A stretch of DNA of 64,000 bases from Rusavskia elegans (lineage: Eukaryota; Ascomycota; Lecanoromycetes; Teloschistales; Teloschistaceae). Numbering within the stretch: position 1 is the stretch's first letter; each line of letters begins with the position of its first letter. A program made the position numbers and the translations under genes. Below are positions 22,893-34,865 of this stretch, piece after piece. The notes under the pieces are model-generated. The model was given only the letters and a program-made list of their open reading frames with translations, was not told the DNA's origin and made no database searches. The DNA lies in NCBI GenBank assembly GCA_011316305.1, contig SAUG01000047.1:1-64000 (forward strand), written 5' to 3'.

Positions 22893-25634
22893 ATGTCCGG
22901 TCATCGTCGACCGGGCTCGCGTAATGTGCTTGAGTCTGGCCAGGGAACGAAACGAGAACTTACTGAGACCCCGGTCCCGGCTTCCGATCGCTCAGTGCCA
23001 CCTTTGCAGCGCCCACTGCCATACGATCATAGTCCCAAACACAGAAAACAATCGCCGTTGCTGGCTTCGCATTGCTCGCCGCAACGTGCCGCCAAGATGC
23101 CCATACCTCGGTTGAAGAGAAACATTGACGATCCCTCGGCCGCTGGGTCCACGAACGGCGAGAACAACAAGCATCGAGTCACTCATGCATGCGAGCCTTG
23201 CAGGCAGCGCAAAACAAAGTGTAGCGGTGAGCGACCTGGATGCAAACACTGCGAAGATTTCAACATCTCTTGCACCTATGAGGATGGCAAGCGCGACAGG
23301 ACTAGGAAGTAGTTGCCCCAAGAGTCCATTGGGATTGGGATGCAGGAAATCTAATGTGATGTAGAGAATACAACTCAATGGCTGCTCGAGTTTCGGAATA
23401 CGAGGCGTTACTGCAAGATCTTGGCCATCGTGTGTGCGAAGTAGACCAGGCCATCATCCAGAGAGTCTTGAAAAAGGTAAAACCACTCTTCTATCCATCG
23501 AGATACACAGCTGACTCGGCAAAGGACAAGCAGGACATGTCTTCCGGCCTTGACGGGGTAGAAAAAGAACCATCGGGCACGGAACGTCAAGTGCCAGGTC
23601 GCCAAGGGTCCATGGAATCACTGGATTGCGTCAATGAAGACTTGAACCGTACCGCTACCTCTCGCGCGACTGGTTTCATGGGAAAGAACTCAGAGGTCAG
23701 CTGGTTGGGACAAGTCAGAGAGCGGACCGACCATTTAGACGACAACCAAGACGAAAAAGACGGCCCAGGAATGAACTTCGGCTCTGGAGTGGACGCGATG
23801 CCCGAAAGAGGGCTTGAGGATTTCCACGCCGTGAGCGAATCGACTTACCATTGTGACGACATATCGTTGCATGTACCAGATCATGTCCAAGCCTACCAAC
23901 TGCCGCCAAGAGCGATTGCCGACCTACTCCTATCCTGCTATCTCGAAAGCGTCCATCCAGCTTTCCCGATCCTTGGTAAAACAACCTTTGTGAGGCAGTA
24001 CCAGGCGTATTACAACAATCCCGCGCTTCGTACGGGACCGCTCTGGCTAGCCGTATTGAATTTACTGTTCGCCATAGCTGCCAGATATAGCCGTCTCGTA
24101 CGGGCGGAATGGATTACAAGGGCGGATGACGAACATACGTATTTTTCTCGCGCCCGGCTCCTTGGCCTAGGCGCCGACGCGTTATGGGCGCACGGAGAGT
24201 TGCAAAGACTACAGGTCACCGGTCTGACAAGCTTCTACCTCATGGCAACCAACCAGATTAACCGGTGATGTTATCGCTGTCCATTTGTTGGTAGCCTGCT
24301 GACTCAGAAACAGAGCTTTTGCCATGAATGGAATAGCAGTCAGGCAAGCCTTGACGTTGGGCCTTAACCTACGGAACCAGGATCGCACATTGAGCGACTC
24401 GTCCAAAGAAATCCGGTACCGAGTCTGGTGGGCGATTGCGGTAACGGAACGTACTTTATCTGTGATGACAGGACGTCCCACCTCTTTCGTTGAGAGTGAC
24501 TGTTCAGCCCCTTTACCTGTTCCCCTCGACGAAGAATCGTTCATGTTGTCAGACGAACCATACAAAACGCCAGCTGTCAACCAGCTGCGACGTACCTCTA
24601 CCGCTGAATCTCGATCGACCGATACGTCGTTTTCGACGTCCTCCTCGATCTCGTCGAGACACAAATCACCAAGCGATTCTTCCACGCTCAAGTCTCCCGG
24701 CGGACACACGGAAGTGGACAATGTCGCTCCGAACATTGGCTTGTTCTTCCTTTATGTCGCCAAGCTTAGCACCCTCAATGACGATATCCTGAGGCAGCTC
24801 TACCGCCCGCCTGTCCTAGACCAGTCCTGGGCAAGTGTACAATCGATGAGGTCTAAATGTCACGAACGTCTGGAGCGATGGCGTTTGGCATTACCAGCCA
24901 TCTTCGATTTCACCAAGAGCCAGCAGGACCGTGATTATTCCCGGGCGCGTATGTGCCTTGCCTTTTCCTACTACAGCACCATGATGATCATGAACCGGCC
25001 TTTTCTGTGCAAGATGGAACGGAAAATCCCGAACGAGTCAGAGAGGGGAAGAGGCATTGATCAAGCTAACGCGGTCTCTTGTATATCAGCTGCCAGATCG
25101 GTGATAGAATTGTTGCCGGACCAGCCTAATCCAGTTGGAATGTATGAAGAGACACCCTGGTGGAACATGGTCCACCATCTCATGCAAGCAGTAACCATCC
25201 TCATGCTGGAGCTCTCGGTTGGTGCTACTCATTGGCCGAATAGTGGCAAGGAGCTCCTGCATATGGCAGAAAAGGCCGTCCGCTGGTTGCAGGCTATGTC
25301 CTCCGACGACACGGCTGCCTCTCGCGCCTGGCGGCTAAGCAGTGAACTGCTTCAGAAGGTCGCTCCAAGGGTTGGAGGGAGGATCGATGACCGACTTCGA
25401 TGGCCCGGGCCACTAGATCAAGATGTGCCTATGGAGCCTGCCGCTCAAGATGGTTCTGGTTCCTCTGGCTACTTTCCGTTATCCCCCATAAGCGGAGATT
25501 ACACGGAATACGAGCCAGTCACCACCTGGGAGCCGCTCATGTTCACCTCCTATGACAACTACCTGTTTGGCAGTGATCCGTCAACGGGCCAAGCATCGCC
25601 TTCCCAGCTTCATCAGGCCCAGCGACGGAATTGA
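22893..25634 (+). CDS. Zn2Cys6 transcription factor with fungal-specific TF domain
   Basis: Exons 22893-23308, 23365-24264 and 24314-25634 give 878 aa. The zinc cluster is C100, C103, C110, C117, C120, C127 (spacing 2-6-6-2-6), followed by a basic stretch and a short coiled coil (residues about 140-175). The fungal-specific TF domain starts near residue 325 (AIADLLLSCYLESVHPAFPIL) and contains QINRAFAMNGIAVRQALTLGLN. Intron 1 is 56 nt and intron 2 is 49 nt; the acceptor at 24313 is preferred over 24307 because it keeps the conserved INRA motif and leaves a workable branch distance. Alternative starts at 22797 and 23097 are possible. The protein binds DNA in the nucleus. Its targets are unknown, and the divergent ligase gene is a coincidental neighbour as far as sequence shows. 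Confidence 0.88.
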
Positions 25635-26633
25635 TCGAGCCAGCAGCGACAGGTCATGTCTACCGAAATTAACCAATCCTCACCGCCTAGGCTATGTCAG
25701 TCAGTGCTCCTTTTGGACGGCAATCGTCCCGGCTATCGTTATGATCCCATGATTGATCTTCCATTGTTCGCATCTGCTCCTTTGCTACCACTCGTGGCTT
25801 AGTCTGGCAGACTATTCATTCAACGAAGTGAGTTTCATCCACACCACCAGAGCTTCATCCTGGACCAAAATTGGGCTTTGCATCGCAAGACCTTTTGGCT
25901 TCAAACCCCGTCAACCGCCTATTCTACCCACTACACCACATGAATTGGTGATAGAGATACCCTCCCCTTGGTACGACCTCGCACGAATACGGCAACATAA
26001 GGAGGTTGTGTGAAATTTCTCACTGGCCAGACTATTTCGGGCAGTGGGAATGTAATGTGAATAGCAATCTTTACTTAGCTACGTCTTAGATAGATAATCA
26101 GTCTGCCTGCCCAAAACTAAATAGAACTGAATCATACAGTGCGGCCCCATTGAGGTGATTACATATTCTGCATCATCACCCGGAATAATCACACGACGTG
26201 TATGTACCCTCCTCAACCCCCCTGCTTCCACATAACCCAACCTTTTCATTCCCCGTTCAACCGTTCTTATCATCTGCCCGCCCCACCCGCATGAGATCCA
26301 TGGAAGTGAAGCCTTTATATAGCGGGCACGGCAAGTACTCCTTTCCTCGCTCGTTGTATTTTGCGTTTGTACGAGATTAGAAATAGTAATCAATATGACA
26401 CCATCACTCATCAATAACGCCCCCGCTGTTCACGATCCATATAATCTCACGTGGAGGCATCAAACTCCCACTTGATTTGTGTGAGATATCCCACATCACG
26501 ATACGTAGAAATGCCAGTGATTGCTTGCATAATTATAGTCAAATCGATCTCATCAAATCACGTCCAAAAAAACAAGTCCATAAAGCGAATATTATTTTAT
26601 TGGAGTCCAGCAAAACATATATACGAGATTTCG
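25635..26633. other. Convergent intergenic region, about 1 kb
   Basis: This stretch lies between the stop codons of the regulator and of the TPR/acidic protein. The right part (from about 26330) is AT-rich. I see no tRNA, no conserved frame and no repeat. Confidence 0.4.
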
Positions 26634-27336
26634 CTACCTCAGGATATCCAGATTTTCATAAAGATTAAAGTATTCCTCCCCTTTTAGACTCAGATAGGCT
26701 GATTTCCATGCAGCTGGACCTTCGATGATGAGGATCCTCCGAAGCATTCTCCTGTCTTCGGAGTCGGAGTCGTCGTCTTCGTTGGTGTTGTCGTCTTCGT
26801 CTTCTTCTTCTTCTTCTTCTCCACCATCTCCACCATCATCGTCTTCTTCATCATCACCACCGTAATCACCACGTCCAGCCGCCATATCATCCCACCTCTT
26901 CAAATCCTCCCTACCAATCAACTCCGCCAAGGCGTCTTCCAATTCCGCGTGGTGAGCTATCTCTTCAGCCGTCTCCCTCAGATGAAGAGGCGGCTCCGCG
27001 AGACAGATATCGTCCCATTTTTTTACAGTATCCCTGCCTATCCAGTCTGCGAAGGCGTTTTCCAGATCTTGTTCGTGGGTAAGATTATGGTTCACTTTTC
27101 GTCGAGGCGTCCTCTTGCGCTCTTCCCGAGGTGCGTCGGAGTGCGCTGGCCACATGCTGAAGGATTCGGTTGGATCACCTATTGGATCCGACTTTATGGG
27201 TTCGGGAGGATCGTCAACTTCGTCGTCCTCGTAGTCCCGGGATTGCATTGGGGGTGTGGCGGGCGTAATGGTGAATGTCACCTCCTTCCCCTCGTCCTCA
27301 TCTTCCGGCTCCTCTTCCCCGCCCTCATCACCTGCT

Positions 27337-27368
<32 letters not shown>

Positions 27369-29413
27369 CTCCCCATCGTCCTTCATATCCTCACCCTCAT
27401 CCTCTTTCTCCGCATCATTCCAACTCCTATCGGTCGCCCGACTAGGTATCCTCTCTTCCTCCTCCACTTCCTGCTCCTCCTCAAGAGCGCTCCAACTCCG
27501 GTTGGTGGCTCTACTACCTCCCCGGGAGCGCTCTCCTTCCATACCCTCCAACTTGGAGAAAAAGGCCGATTTCATGCCCGATCCTAGCGAGGAGATGGCA
27601 TCGGTGTTGAAGGAATCATGCCCGTATTCCGCCTGCTTTAGAGGGCTTCTTGTTGAAGAACAGCTGGTCGATCGTTTTTGCTTGGTATCGGGGACGACCT
27701 GGAAATCTCCTCCAAATGCCTGAGATTTAAGGAGATCATTATATATACCGTGGGAAGTGTCGAGCGGGGAAATTTCGGCGCTGTCCGGAGACAGAGGATG
27801 GGTCTGCGAGATGGGTTCTTTTAAAGGCAAGAAGGGTTGTTTGTCAGTACTGTTTGTTCTATGTTTGTGTATGACGATTGTCAGGGTGAGTTCTGCGACT
27901 TACCGTTGCCAGCTTCGAAGAGCTCCTCTTCGATTTTGTCAAGTCCGTGGATGGCGGTGTTGATCGAGAGGCTTACGCCCCTTGAATGTCGAGATGGTCT
28001 TATGGGGAGGGCAATCAGCGATGATTGTCTAGTGGGTAACACCGATGACATTTCGTTCGCGAAATCTGCCGGGTGGTCACTGGCTGGGTGTATCTCTCCG
28101 TCATTGGAATCGTCCTCGTACGAGCTTTGGACAACGTGTGCGTTCGAGGCTGACGAAGGTGGTGGCGAGCTGTCACCGACAGCAGGAGAGCAAGGAAAGG
28201 CAGCTTGCGTCGGCGTCGGCAAGGCGTTGTTATCACTATTCACGGCTGGCGTTTGCTGACGCGAAGATGTCGGAGACGAGTGAGACTGTGAGCTCGCGAC
28301 CCATCCCAGCAGACGGCTTCGTTTGGTTGCACGGGTACTGGACTCGCGGTTCAAGAACCTTTCTTGTAAACCAAACCATCTGCGCTTGATGGGACTATCT
28401 GTGGTGCTATTAAAGCTGTTATCAGCACGAGTCGTAGCAGCAACATCGAGGACTCTTGCGTCTTTCACACCAATATCGTTGCCAGCTTGGCGGGTTTCTG
28501 TATTTGCTATTCGACTGGCATCCAAGTCAAGGTCAAAGATGACGCCAGCGGGAATCCCGGTCAAGGTCCATTTACCAGGTCTTTGCACTCCATGCTTGAT
28601 CCAATTCCGTTCCCATTTGGCAACTCGGTAGTTCCACTCGGCTCTTAACCACTCGAGTCTCCACTGGCCGTTGGGAAGGCGACTGCTCATGATGCCTTTG
28701 AATGGGTCCAGACGACCCTCTGAACCTTCGGAATCGTGGTGGTCCGCACCTGTCCATGTTCGGATGGTGGCCTCCGACTGCCCCGTCCAGACGTCGTAAA
28801 CCAGCTCATCCTTTTGATAAGTGTCGCCGTCGACATTCTGTGCAATGAAACACCTTTTACATTGCTTGAAGGCTTTCTTGCTTGCACTCAGCTCGATGGA
28901 GTAAAACCTTGCGATGCCGAGGCCGAACCAAGCCACAGCAGACGTCTGATCGAGAACCAGGGCTTCTTCGAAGGCTTGACCTGCGAGGTAATAAGATCCG
29001 AGGAAGGCATGAATCAGGCCGATGTTGATATAGAGGAGGGCGACCTCCCGAGGCAGCAGTATCTGGTAGGGGATCGGAGTAGGGAGGGTGAAGTCGTCCT
29101 TGGTGGGACTTGGGCTCTCATCGGTAGGGATTCGAAGAGCCCGAAGAAGCCGCTTGAACGTTCTGAGAGCGGCGAGCAATTGGAAGTCGTTGTGCTGTGT
29201 CAGACCCAAGGTCCACTGGGCCCGGATGGACGTAAGAGGGAGGGAAGGTTCATTCGTTAGCTCTGCGCTTGAGAGAGGTCCAGGAGGCCCTTCTAACGTG
29301 GACGAGGATTCGATCCTTGAAGGTGGTCCAGGCAAGGACGGCGAAACCGGCGGCTGAGATGGTGGTCGAGAGCCAAAGGTTGTGAAGGATTTGGATCGGA
29401 GGAATCGTGACAT
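26634..29413 (-). CDS. TPR-like protein with long acidic C-terminal tail
   Basis: Exons 27904-29413 and 26634-27817 (minus) give 897 aa. The donor is GTAAGT and the 86-nt intron is pyrimidine-rich before AAAAG. Only the acceptor at 27818 keeps both halves in frame (junction GNEPISQTHP); the nearer CAG would end the protein ten codons later. Residues about 65-205 hold tetratricopeptide-like helices (LPREVALLYINIGLIHAFLG, then AGQAFEEALVLDQTSAVAWFGLGIARF). The middle is Ser/Pro-rich and disordered. The second half has long Glu/Asp runs (about 620-680 and 825-860) and two related helices ending in ADWIGRD and AELIGRE. I do not recognise a named family. A scaffold role is only a guess from the TPRs. 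Confidence 0.75.
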
Positions 29414-30030
29414 GTTTAGCCTTTAACACTTGAAGACGTCGACGAGCAGTGCTGGTAGTTCGATGCAACCTGCTTCGAAAGGAAACTGCGGGGTGAGCAA
29501 GGACGGTGGATGGTAAGAAGGCAACACGAAGCCAGTATTTATAGGAGAATTCCCTCAGTCATTGCAAAGAAACAATAAGTGAATACAACGAGTGAAGGCA
29601 GCCGCATCTCAATTCACGCACCACTTCAACAGGACCCAACCGCTTTCGTCACCAGCTGATGTCCTTAGGAAAGAAGTGAGAAGACTTGATGAAGCATCCG
29701 AGAACCACAGACATGTTCGTGTGAAGCGATGTAGCAGATGAAATTGTAACATGTCTATCCCCCTCGAACCTACCATAGGTTCTTCAGATACCTGCAACCA
29801 TGTTTCCCGCTTCAAAACAACCTTGGGTATCCACCATCTGAAAGCACCTGTTGCGCCTCGAAACAAATCCACCCCTTCTTAAGCATGTCTCTGCTCCGTA
29901 GCCGCCTGTACCTTGGAGAGCAAGTCCATCCTGCTATCTCGGCGCAGGCGGATTCAAGACCAGAGAATCTGGAGCCGTGTATGACCGGAGAGTAGCTCAA
30001 TCTGGTTACTGCTGAGGGCTACTATTTCCC
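29414..30030. promoter_or_regulatory. Upstream region of the TPR/acidic gene
   Basis: These 617 bp lie between the TPR gene start and the GRR1 stop codon. They hold the TPR gene promoter and the GRR1 3' end. No gene is supported. Confidence 0.35.
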
Positions 30031-32029
30031 TCAAGAATCAGGTGGTTCTCCGTACTGGCTCCCTTCTCCGGTTTCATCTTCGTCATTCATGTCTTCATCG
30101 TCAACGCCACCGAGGCCTGTGGCATGCATCATCCCGGTCACTTGTTGGTCGGCTTCTCCATCTTCGGCTTCACGATCATCGTACATGGTTCCCTCGGTAT
30201 CGTAGATGGAAGCATGCTCTTCGTTCAGATAGTCGCGAAGCTGGTTGATCTTTGGGCCCGAGAAGACACAAAACATGTTACGCTGATGGTCCGTGAATTC
30301 TGCACGCGCATTAGCACAGACACCCATAGACGTCTCACGTTGATGCCGAGCTGTGTCTTGGGCGACGGGTGACTTGCCTGGAGGAGCTTCACGGCAAAAA
30401 GCAGTCAAATCTTCCCGCATGAAAAAGCCCTGGATACCCGTCAAACTCAGATGAGTGAGCTTTGGGCACCGGTTGAGTAGAGCGTGAATGCCCTGTCAAT
30501 GTTAGCGATGCGAGATAGGTCATCGGATGCTTCCTTACCTGCAACGTCAGATGGACACAGTAGCTGAGATGCACTCGTTCCAACAGACTGTGCGCCTGTG
30601 GCTTCAGAAGAGTGATCTCGTGGTTCATCTTAGCAAGTGCCATGATGCTCCGGTCTGTGATCGCCTGACATTTGACCAAGCCAATTCGCCGGAGCTTGGG
30701 AAGGGTAGCGAGCTGCTTGACGCTGGCATCGGTTAAGCGGTGACAGCAAGCTAGATCAATATATCGAATGCGGTTGCACATCTTCACGAGCTGGATAACG
30801 GCTGCATCAGTAATCTGCGCGCAGTGGCCAAGGTGAATATAATGTAGGTTTTTTCCCAGCCGAGTGATCGCGTGCACCGACTTATCCGTGATGTCTTTAC
30901 ACTTGGCGAGCACAAGATTGCGTAGCCGGGGCGATGTTTCGATGATCTTCTCCACAGCTTCGTCATGCAACTGGTGACAAGCCGTCAAGTCCAGGATACG
31001 CAAGCTGTCAAAGGCCAGATGTTTCGGCAGTTCCAGGAAGGCACTGTCAGTGACCAGGCTACAATGTGCAATTCGAAGTTCTCGCAATTGTCGGCCCCGT
31101 GATATTAAAGATGTGATGGATTCATCGGTGATTTGCCGGCAATTATGTAGATCGATCTCGAGCATCGCTGGGCAATGGCGAGCGACGGAGGTCACGGACT
31201 CATCGGTGATCAGGGTACAGTTGTTCAATTTCAGCTACAATGCAATCAGCGAGGCATCATGAATACTGAGCTGGACACTTACCCGCTTGAGGTGCCGGCA
31301 GCTCCGGGCAACGGCTATGAGAGACTCGTCGGTTACTTTGGAGCAATCCGTTATATTCAAGCCTTGCAGCCGTGGACAATGCTCGGCAACGGCTCCCAAA
31401 GTATGGTCGGTCACGGCATCCAGGCCTGTAATGTCCAATGCCAGCAGACTGCTGCTCCCGTTGACGATGGATACAACGCCGTGGTCGGTCAATTTAGTGC
31501 ATCCGGTCAAGGTGAGTCTCTCGATCCTCTTGCAACACATGAAAGGTTGCACCGTCCCATCGCTTATCTGGTCACTCAGATTTGAGAGGTTCAGGCGCTT
31601 AACGAGAGCGAAATAGGGGAAGTAGCTATCTTCTTTCCGTACTGCCTGGACCACGTTGAGGAGGTTTGCCCAGCTGTTGCAGAGCGGTCTGTGCCAGAGA
31701 AGATCGACGGCATTTCTTGACCATGTCTTGGATACCAGCATACAGCTTCTTAGATCCATGCTCGAACTCAACTTGGAGAAGCAAGATATGAGCAACTCAG
31801 GAGGGAGACGGCTGACGGGAGAAATGCGGTGCTCGAGCTCAATGGAGGAAGACATGGTCATGTCTCTGAGCGAGGCGACGCCCAGTGAGGATTGAGAATC
31901 GTTTCGTTGGGTGGTGAAGAAGTCGGTGTCATCGTAGACGGCACGCTCGGGGGAGCTGGAAGAGGAGGAGACGGATGTGGTCTCGTCCGAGTGCAGCGTC
32001 AAGTGACGTGGGTGCGACATGTTTTGCAT
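30031..32029 (-). CDS. grr1: F-box/LRR protein GRR1 (SCF ubiquitin ligase substrate receptor)
   Basis: Exons 31283-32029, 30539-31234, 30378-30492 and 30031-30299 (minus) give 608 aa. The F-box is at about 71-115 (SRLPPELLISCFSKL). About twelve Cys-containing leucine-rich repeats follow (repeated C..ITDESV/LTD patterns) to about residue 495. The conserved tail EAPPEFTDHQRNMFCVFSG is followed by an Asp/Glu-rich C terminus. Introns are 48, 46 and 78 nt. The last begins GCAAGT, a GC-AG intron: splicing it restores EAPP-EFT, while retention adds 26 codons without a stop. GRR1 recruits phosphorylated substrates to the SCF ligase and couples nutrient signals and the cell cycle. An upstream TTG extension was rejected. 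A second ATG lies at 32020. Confidence 0.93.
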
Positions 32030-32847
32030 TTTCGAGATGGTGACGAGAAGGTGCGAAGCGGCGGGGCAAAGGCGGACAAACAATGTCTGTACGGATGTTG
32101 GCAAGCAGGTGGTGTGTCGATTGCTGGTGGTATGAGCCCAGATATGAATGAGCGGTCAATCCAGAGCTCTCCGGGAGCTGGATTATGAGGATTGTATTGT
32201 TCGGAAGTCTGTCCTGGAGGCACAGGACCAGGTGATGGGAATTCAACAGGACCGGCTCAGAAATGGTCTGCCATTCCGAGCAGTGAGACGTCCGAGGCTG
32301 TCGGAGATTTGTTGAACTGGCTGGAAGAAGGCAGTGTGTCTCGCGACTCTTGATGTAGGAAGCTCTCCCAGCTAGAGATAGGGACGTTAGGAAGGAGGTG
32401 ATTTGTCAGTGAGGGAGGTGCGACGTCAGGTACGTAAGCCCTCCCATGTGACGATTCGATACCACGATTCGGAGGCCTGTAGCCGCAAACGAGAGAGATA
32501 TGAGGCGTCAGAACCGAGGTAAATGCTCGGAAGGTCTGGCTGTGTTTCAATTGTAGGACTATTCTGAAGCAGGAGGTCAAATAAGAGGTCGTGTTTCGGT
32601 CTCGGCGATGAAGAGCCGTTTCGTCGTCTGGCGCTCCCACTCAGCCGCATTCAACCAAAGTCCAAACCCAACAAGGGGTCCAGCATCAGTTCGCCTACAG
32701 TTTGACCCCTATCATCAACCACATCTTACACGGACGGAAACAAATGAAGACTGCTGATTGTGGAATATAGATTCTTGCCGTCATCTATTGAATCGGAGAG
32801 TACGATGAACCTCATGCACAAAGCATACACCAATGTACCCGAGACCC
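32030..32847. promoter_or_regulatory. Upstream region of GRR1
   Basis: These 818 bp lie between the GRR1 start and the stop codon of the acyl-CoA ligase gene, both on the minus strand. Open frames of up to about 127 codons show no recognisable protein. I take this as promoter and 5' UTR. Confidence 0.4.
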
Positions 32848-34756
32848 TTACTTGACCGCACCACGATCTGCCCCCTTTGCCCATTCTCTTAACACGTTCT
32901 TCTTCAACTTTCCTGTGCTGGTTTTGGGCAGCTCACCCACTATTTCCACTTCTCGCGGCACCATGAACCGGCTGATCCCACTCTTGTGCTTTGCCCATTC
33001 GATCACGTCCGGCCCTTGCAGCTCCTTCCCTGCCTGCACTGTCACGAAAGCTTTGGGCCGCTCGCCCCAATGAGAATCAGCTACTGCGACGACCGCGGCT
33101 TCCAGAATGTCCTCATGTGTTGCAAGCATCGATTCTAGCGCCACCGACGAGATGTTTTCGCCCCCTGCCTCATCTTGTCAGTATCGCGCTTGCTGCTTGC
33201 TCGGGACCATGGCCTACCACTGATGATGATGTCTTTCGCCCGGTCAAGGATTTGTGCCGCTCCATCAGGATGCCACACAGCTAGGTCGCCCGTGTGCAGT
33301 ACTCCTCCGGCGAAAAGCTTCCGCGTCGCTTCGACATCCCTGTAATAGCCCTTGGCGCAGATGTTTCCAACACACACAATCTCACCAATCTCCTTACCAT
33401 CCTTCCGAACATCCGTTATGGTACCTTCTGGCACATCGGTCTTGATCACCCGGATGGGAAGGCTTGTAACGAAGCCATGGCCCTGTCGGGCCATCTTGTG
33501 ATACTTCTCCGTATCCGGCAGGACCTCCCATACTGGCATGTGATATCCCTTGGTAATCGGTCCATATGTTTCGGTCAAGCCATAGACATGTACTGGATGC
33601 AGGTTCAGGTTGGTCATCTGCTCGAAAAGATGAGGTGTTGGTGGGCTGGCTGCCACCGTGACACGGACACCTGGTTCGGGGAGCTTTTCTGCCTCCTTCG
33701 CTGCACACAGCAGCGTATTGACCGTAGGAGCGGCATTGAAGTGGGTGATTCGTTCGTCTTTCAATAGCCTCCAAATTTCGGGGTACTCAATCTTACGGAG
33801 GCAATAATGGGTACCTCTCACCGCAGTGACCGCCCAAGGGAATGTCCATCCCGCAGCATGAAACATGGGCAACGTCCAGAGGTATCGACATCGACCAGTA
33901 TGGTAGTTGAGCCCTGACTCGATCACGTTACCCAGCGCGGCAAGGTATGAGCCTCTATGGGTGAATTCCACTCCTTTGGGCTTTGCTGTAGTTCCGCTTG
34001 TGTATGCCAAAGCAATCACGTCCTCTTCTCGGCCTACCTGTGCCTCCAACCCGTCCCAGCCTCTGTCTCCATGCTCCCGGTCAAATCTCAGCCCTTCTAG
34101 AACTGCGTCGTCGAATTGACCGCTCAGCTCGCCTTCGGTTGCATCGGTATCATCATCGACAAGTAGAGGAATGTTGGGATGCGCTTTCGCAAAGCCTTGA
34201 ATTAGGGGGAGGAATTCAGCATCCACGATGATTATGTCCACGTTGGAATGCTCGAAGATATATGCAATGTCTTCTTCCTTCAGGCGATAGTTGACACCTA
34301 TTCCCGATGCAAAGGCTTAGCTGATCCACCTAAGTGAAGGACGTATTCAAGCGTACCTACATTGACCGCCGATGCTGCAGCAATCCCGAAGATGGACTCA
34401 AGGAAGGCAGGGGTATTCGGACAGAGTATGCCAACTCTCTTGTGGCCATGCTCCTTCAGGTAGTACGCAAGTCCTTTAGCCCTGTCTGCGGCTTCTTGGT
34501 ACGACCGTCTGAGGATTTTGCCGTTGCTGGTGACATGGTAGATTGCTTCAGCCTATAAGTACTTTGATCAGCATCCAGATAGATATCAAGGACTGCGCAT
34601 AATTACCTCTGGCTCAATTGCGGCGGCCCTTGGAAGGAACAAGGTTGGGCACAAGGTGTGAACATTATGGCCGTGCTCAAACCCCGTGGCTTGAGGGGTC
34701 GGTGTTGGGAGAAAGTGCGCTGCGAGTTTCGAAATTCGCGATCTTGGGCCAGACAT
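32848..34756 (-). CDS. AMP-forming acyl-CoA synthetase / ligase
   Basis: Exons 34607-34756, 34357-34552, 33218-34297 and 32848-33164 (minus) give 580 aa with introns of 54, 59 and 53 nt. Adenylation-superfamily motifs are in order: TSGTTAKPKG at 215-224, YGLTETYGP at 354-362, TGD at 451-453, DRAKDIIISGGENISS from about 467 (built across the last intron) and the catalytic Lys K561 in KTSTGKLKK. The enzyme activates a carboxylic acid as acyl-AMP and transfers it to CoA. Overall form resembles medium-chain fatty acyl-CoA ligases, but the substrate is not fixed by sequence. There is no C-terminal SKL, so peroxisomal import by PTS1 is not indicated. The start codon lies only about 110 bp from the mutated transposon block, so its promoter is short or transposon-derived. 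Confidence 0.92.
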
Positions 34757-34865
34757 GATTGTTTGCGCAGCATCAACGACCGGAGCGCCTCACCTCATAA
34801 TTACCTTACAGTCGTATTCAAAACCCTGAAGTTCCGGCCGAGGGCGGGGGACCTAGGGTCGATTA

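Noticed and set aside
24265..24307. 43-nt form of the second intron in the Zn2Cys6 gene
   Set aside because: Acceptor only about five bases after the branch-like CTGAC, and it adds NR before the conserved INRA motif; the 49-nt form fits better.
26949..27723. + strand frames opposite the acidic tail
   Set aside because: Low-complexity Leu- and Ser-rich shadows of GAA/GAC repeats on the coding strand.
32257..32640. 127-codon minus-strand frame upstream of GRR1
   Set aside because: No similarity or domain, lies in the expected promoter/5' UTR, and its neighbours in other frames are equally open.
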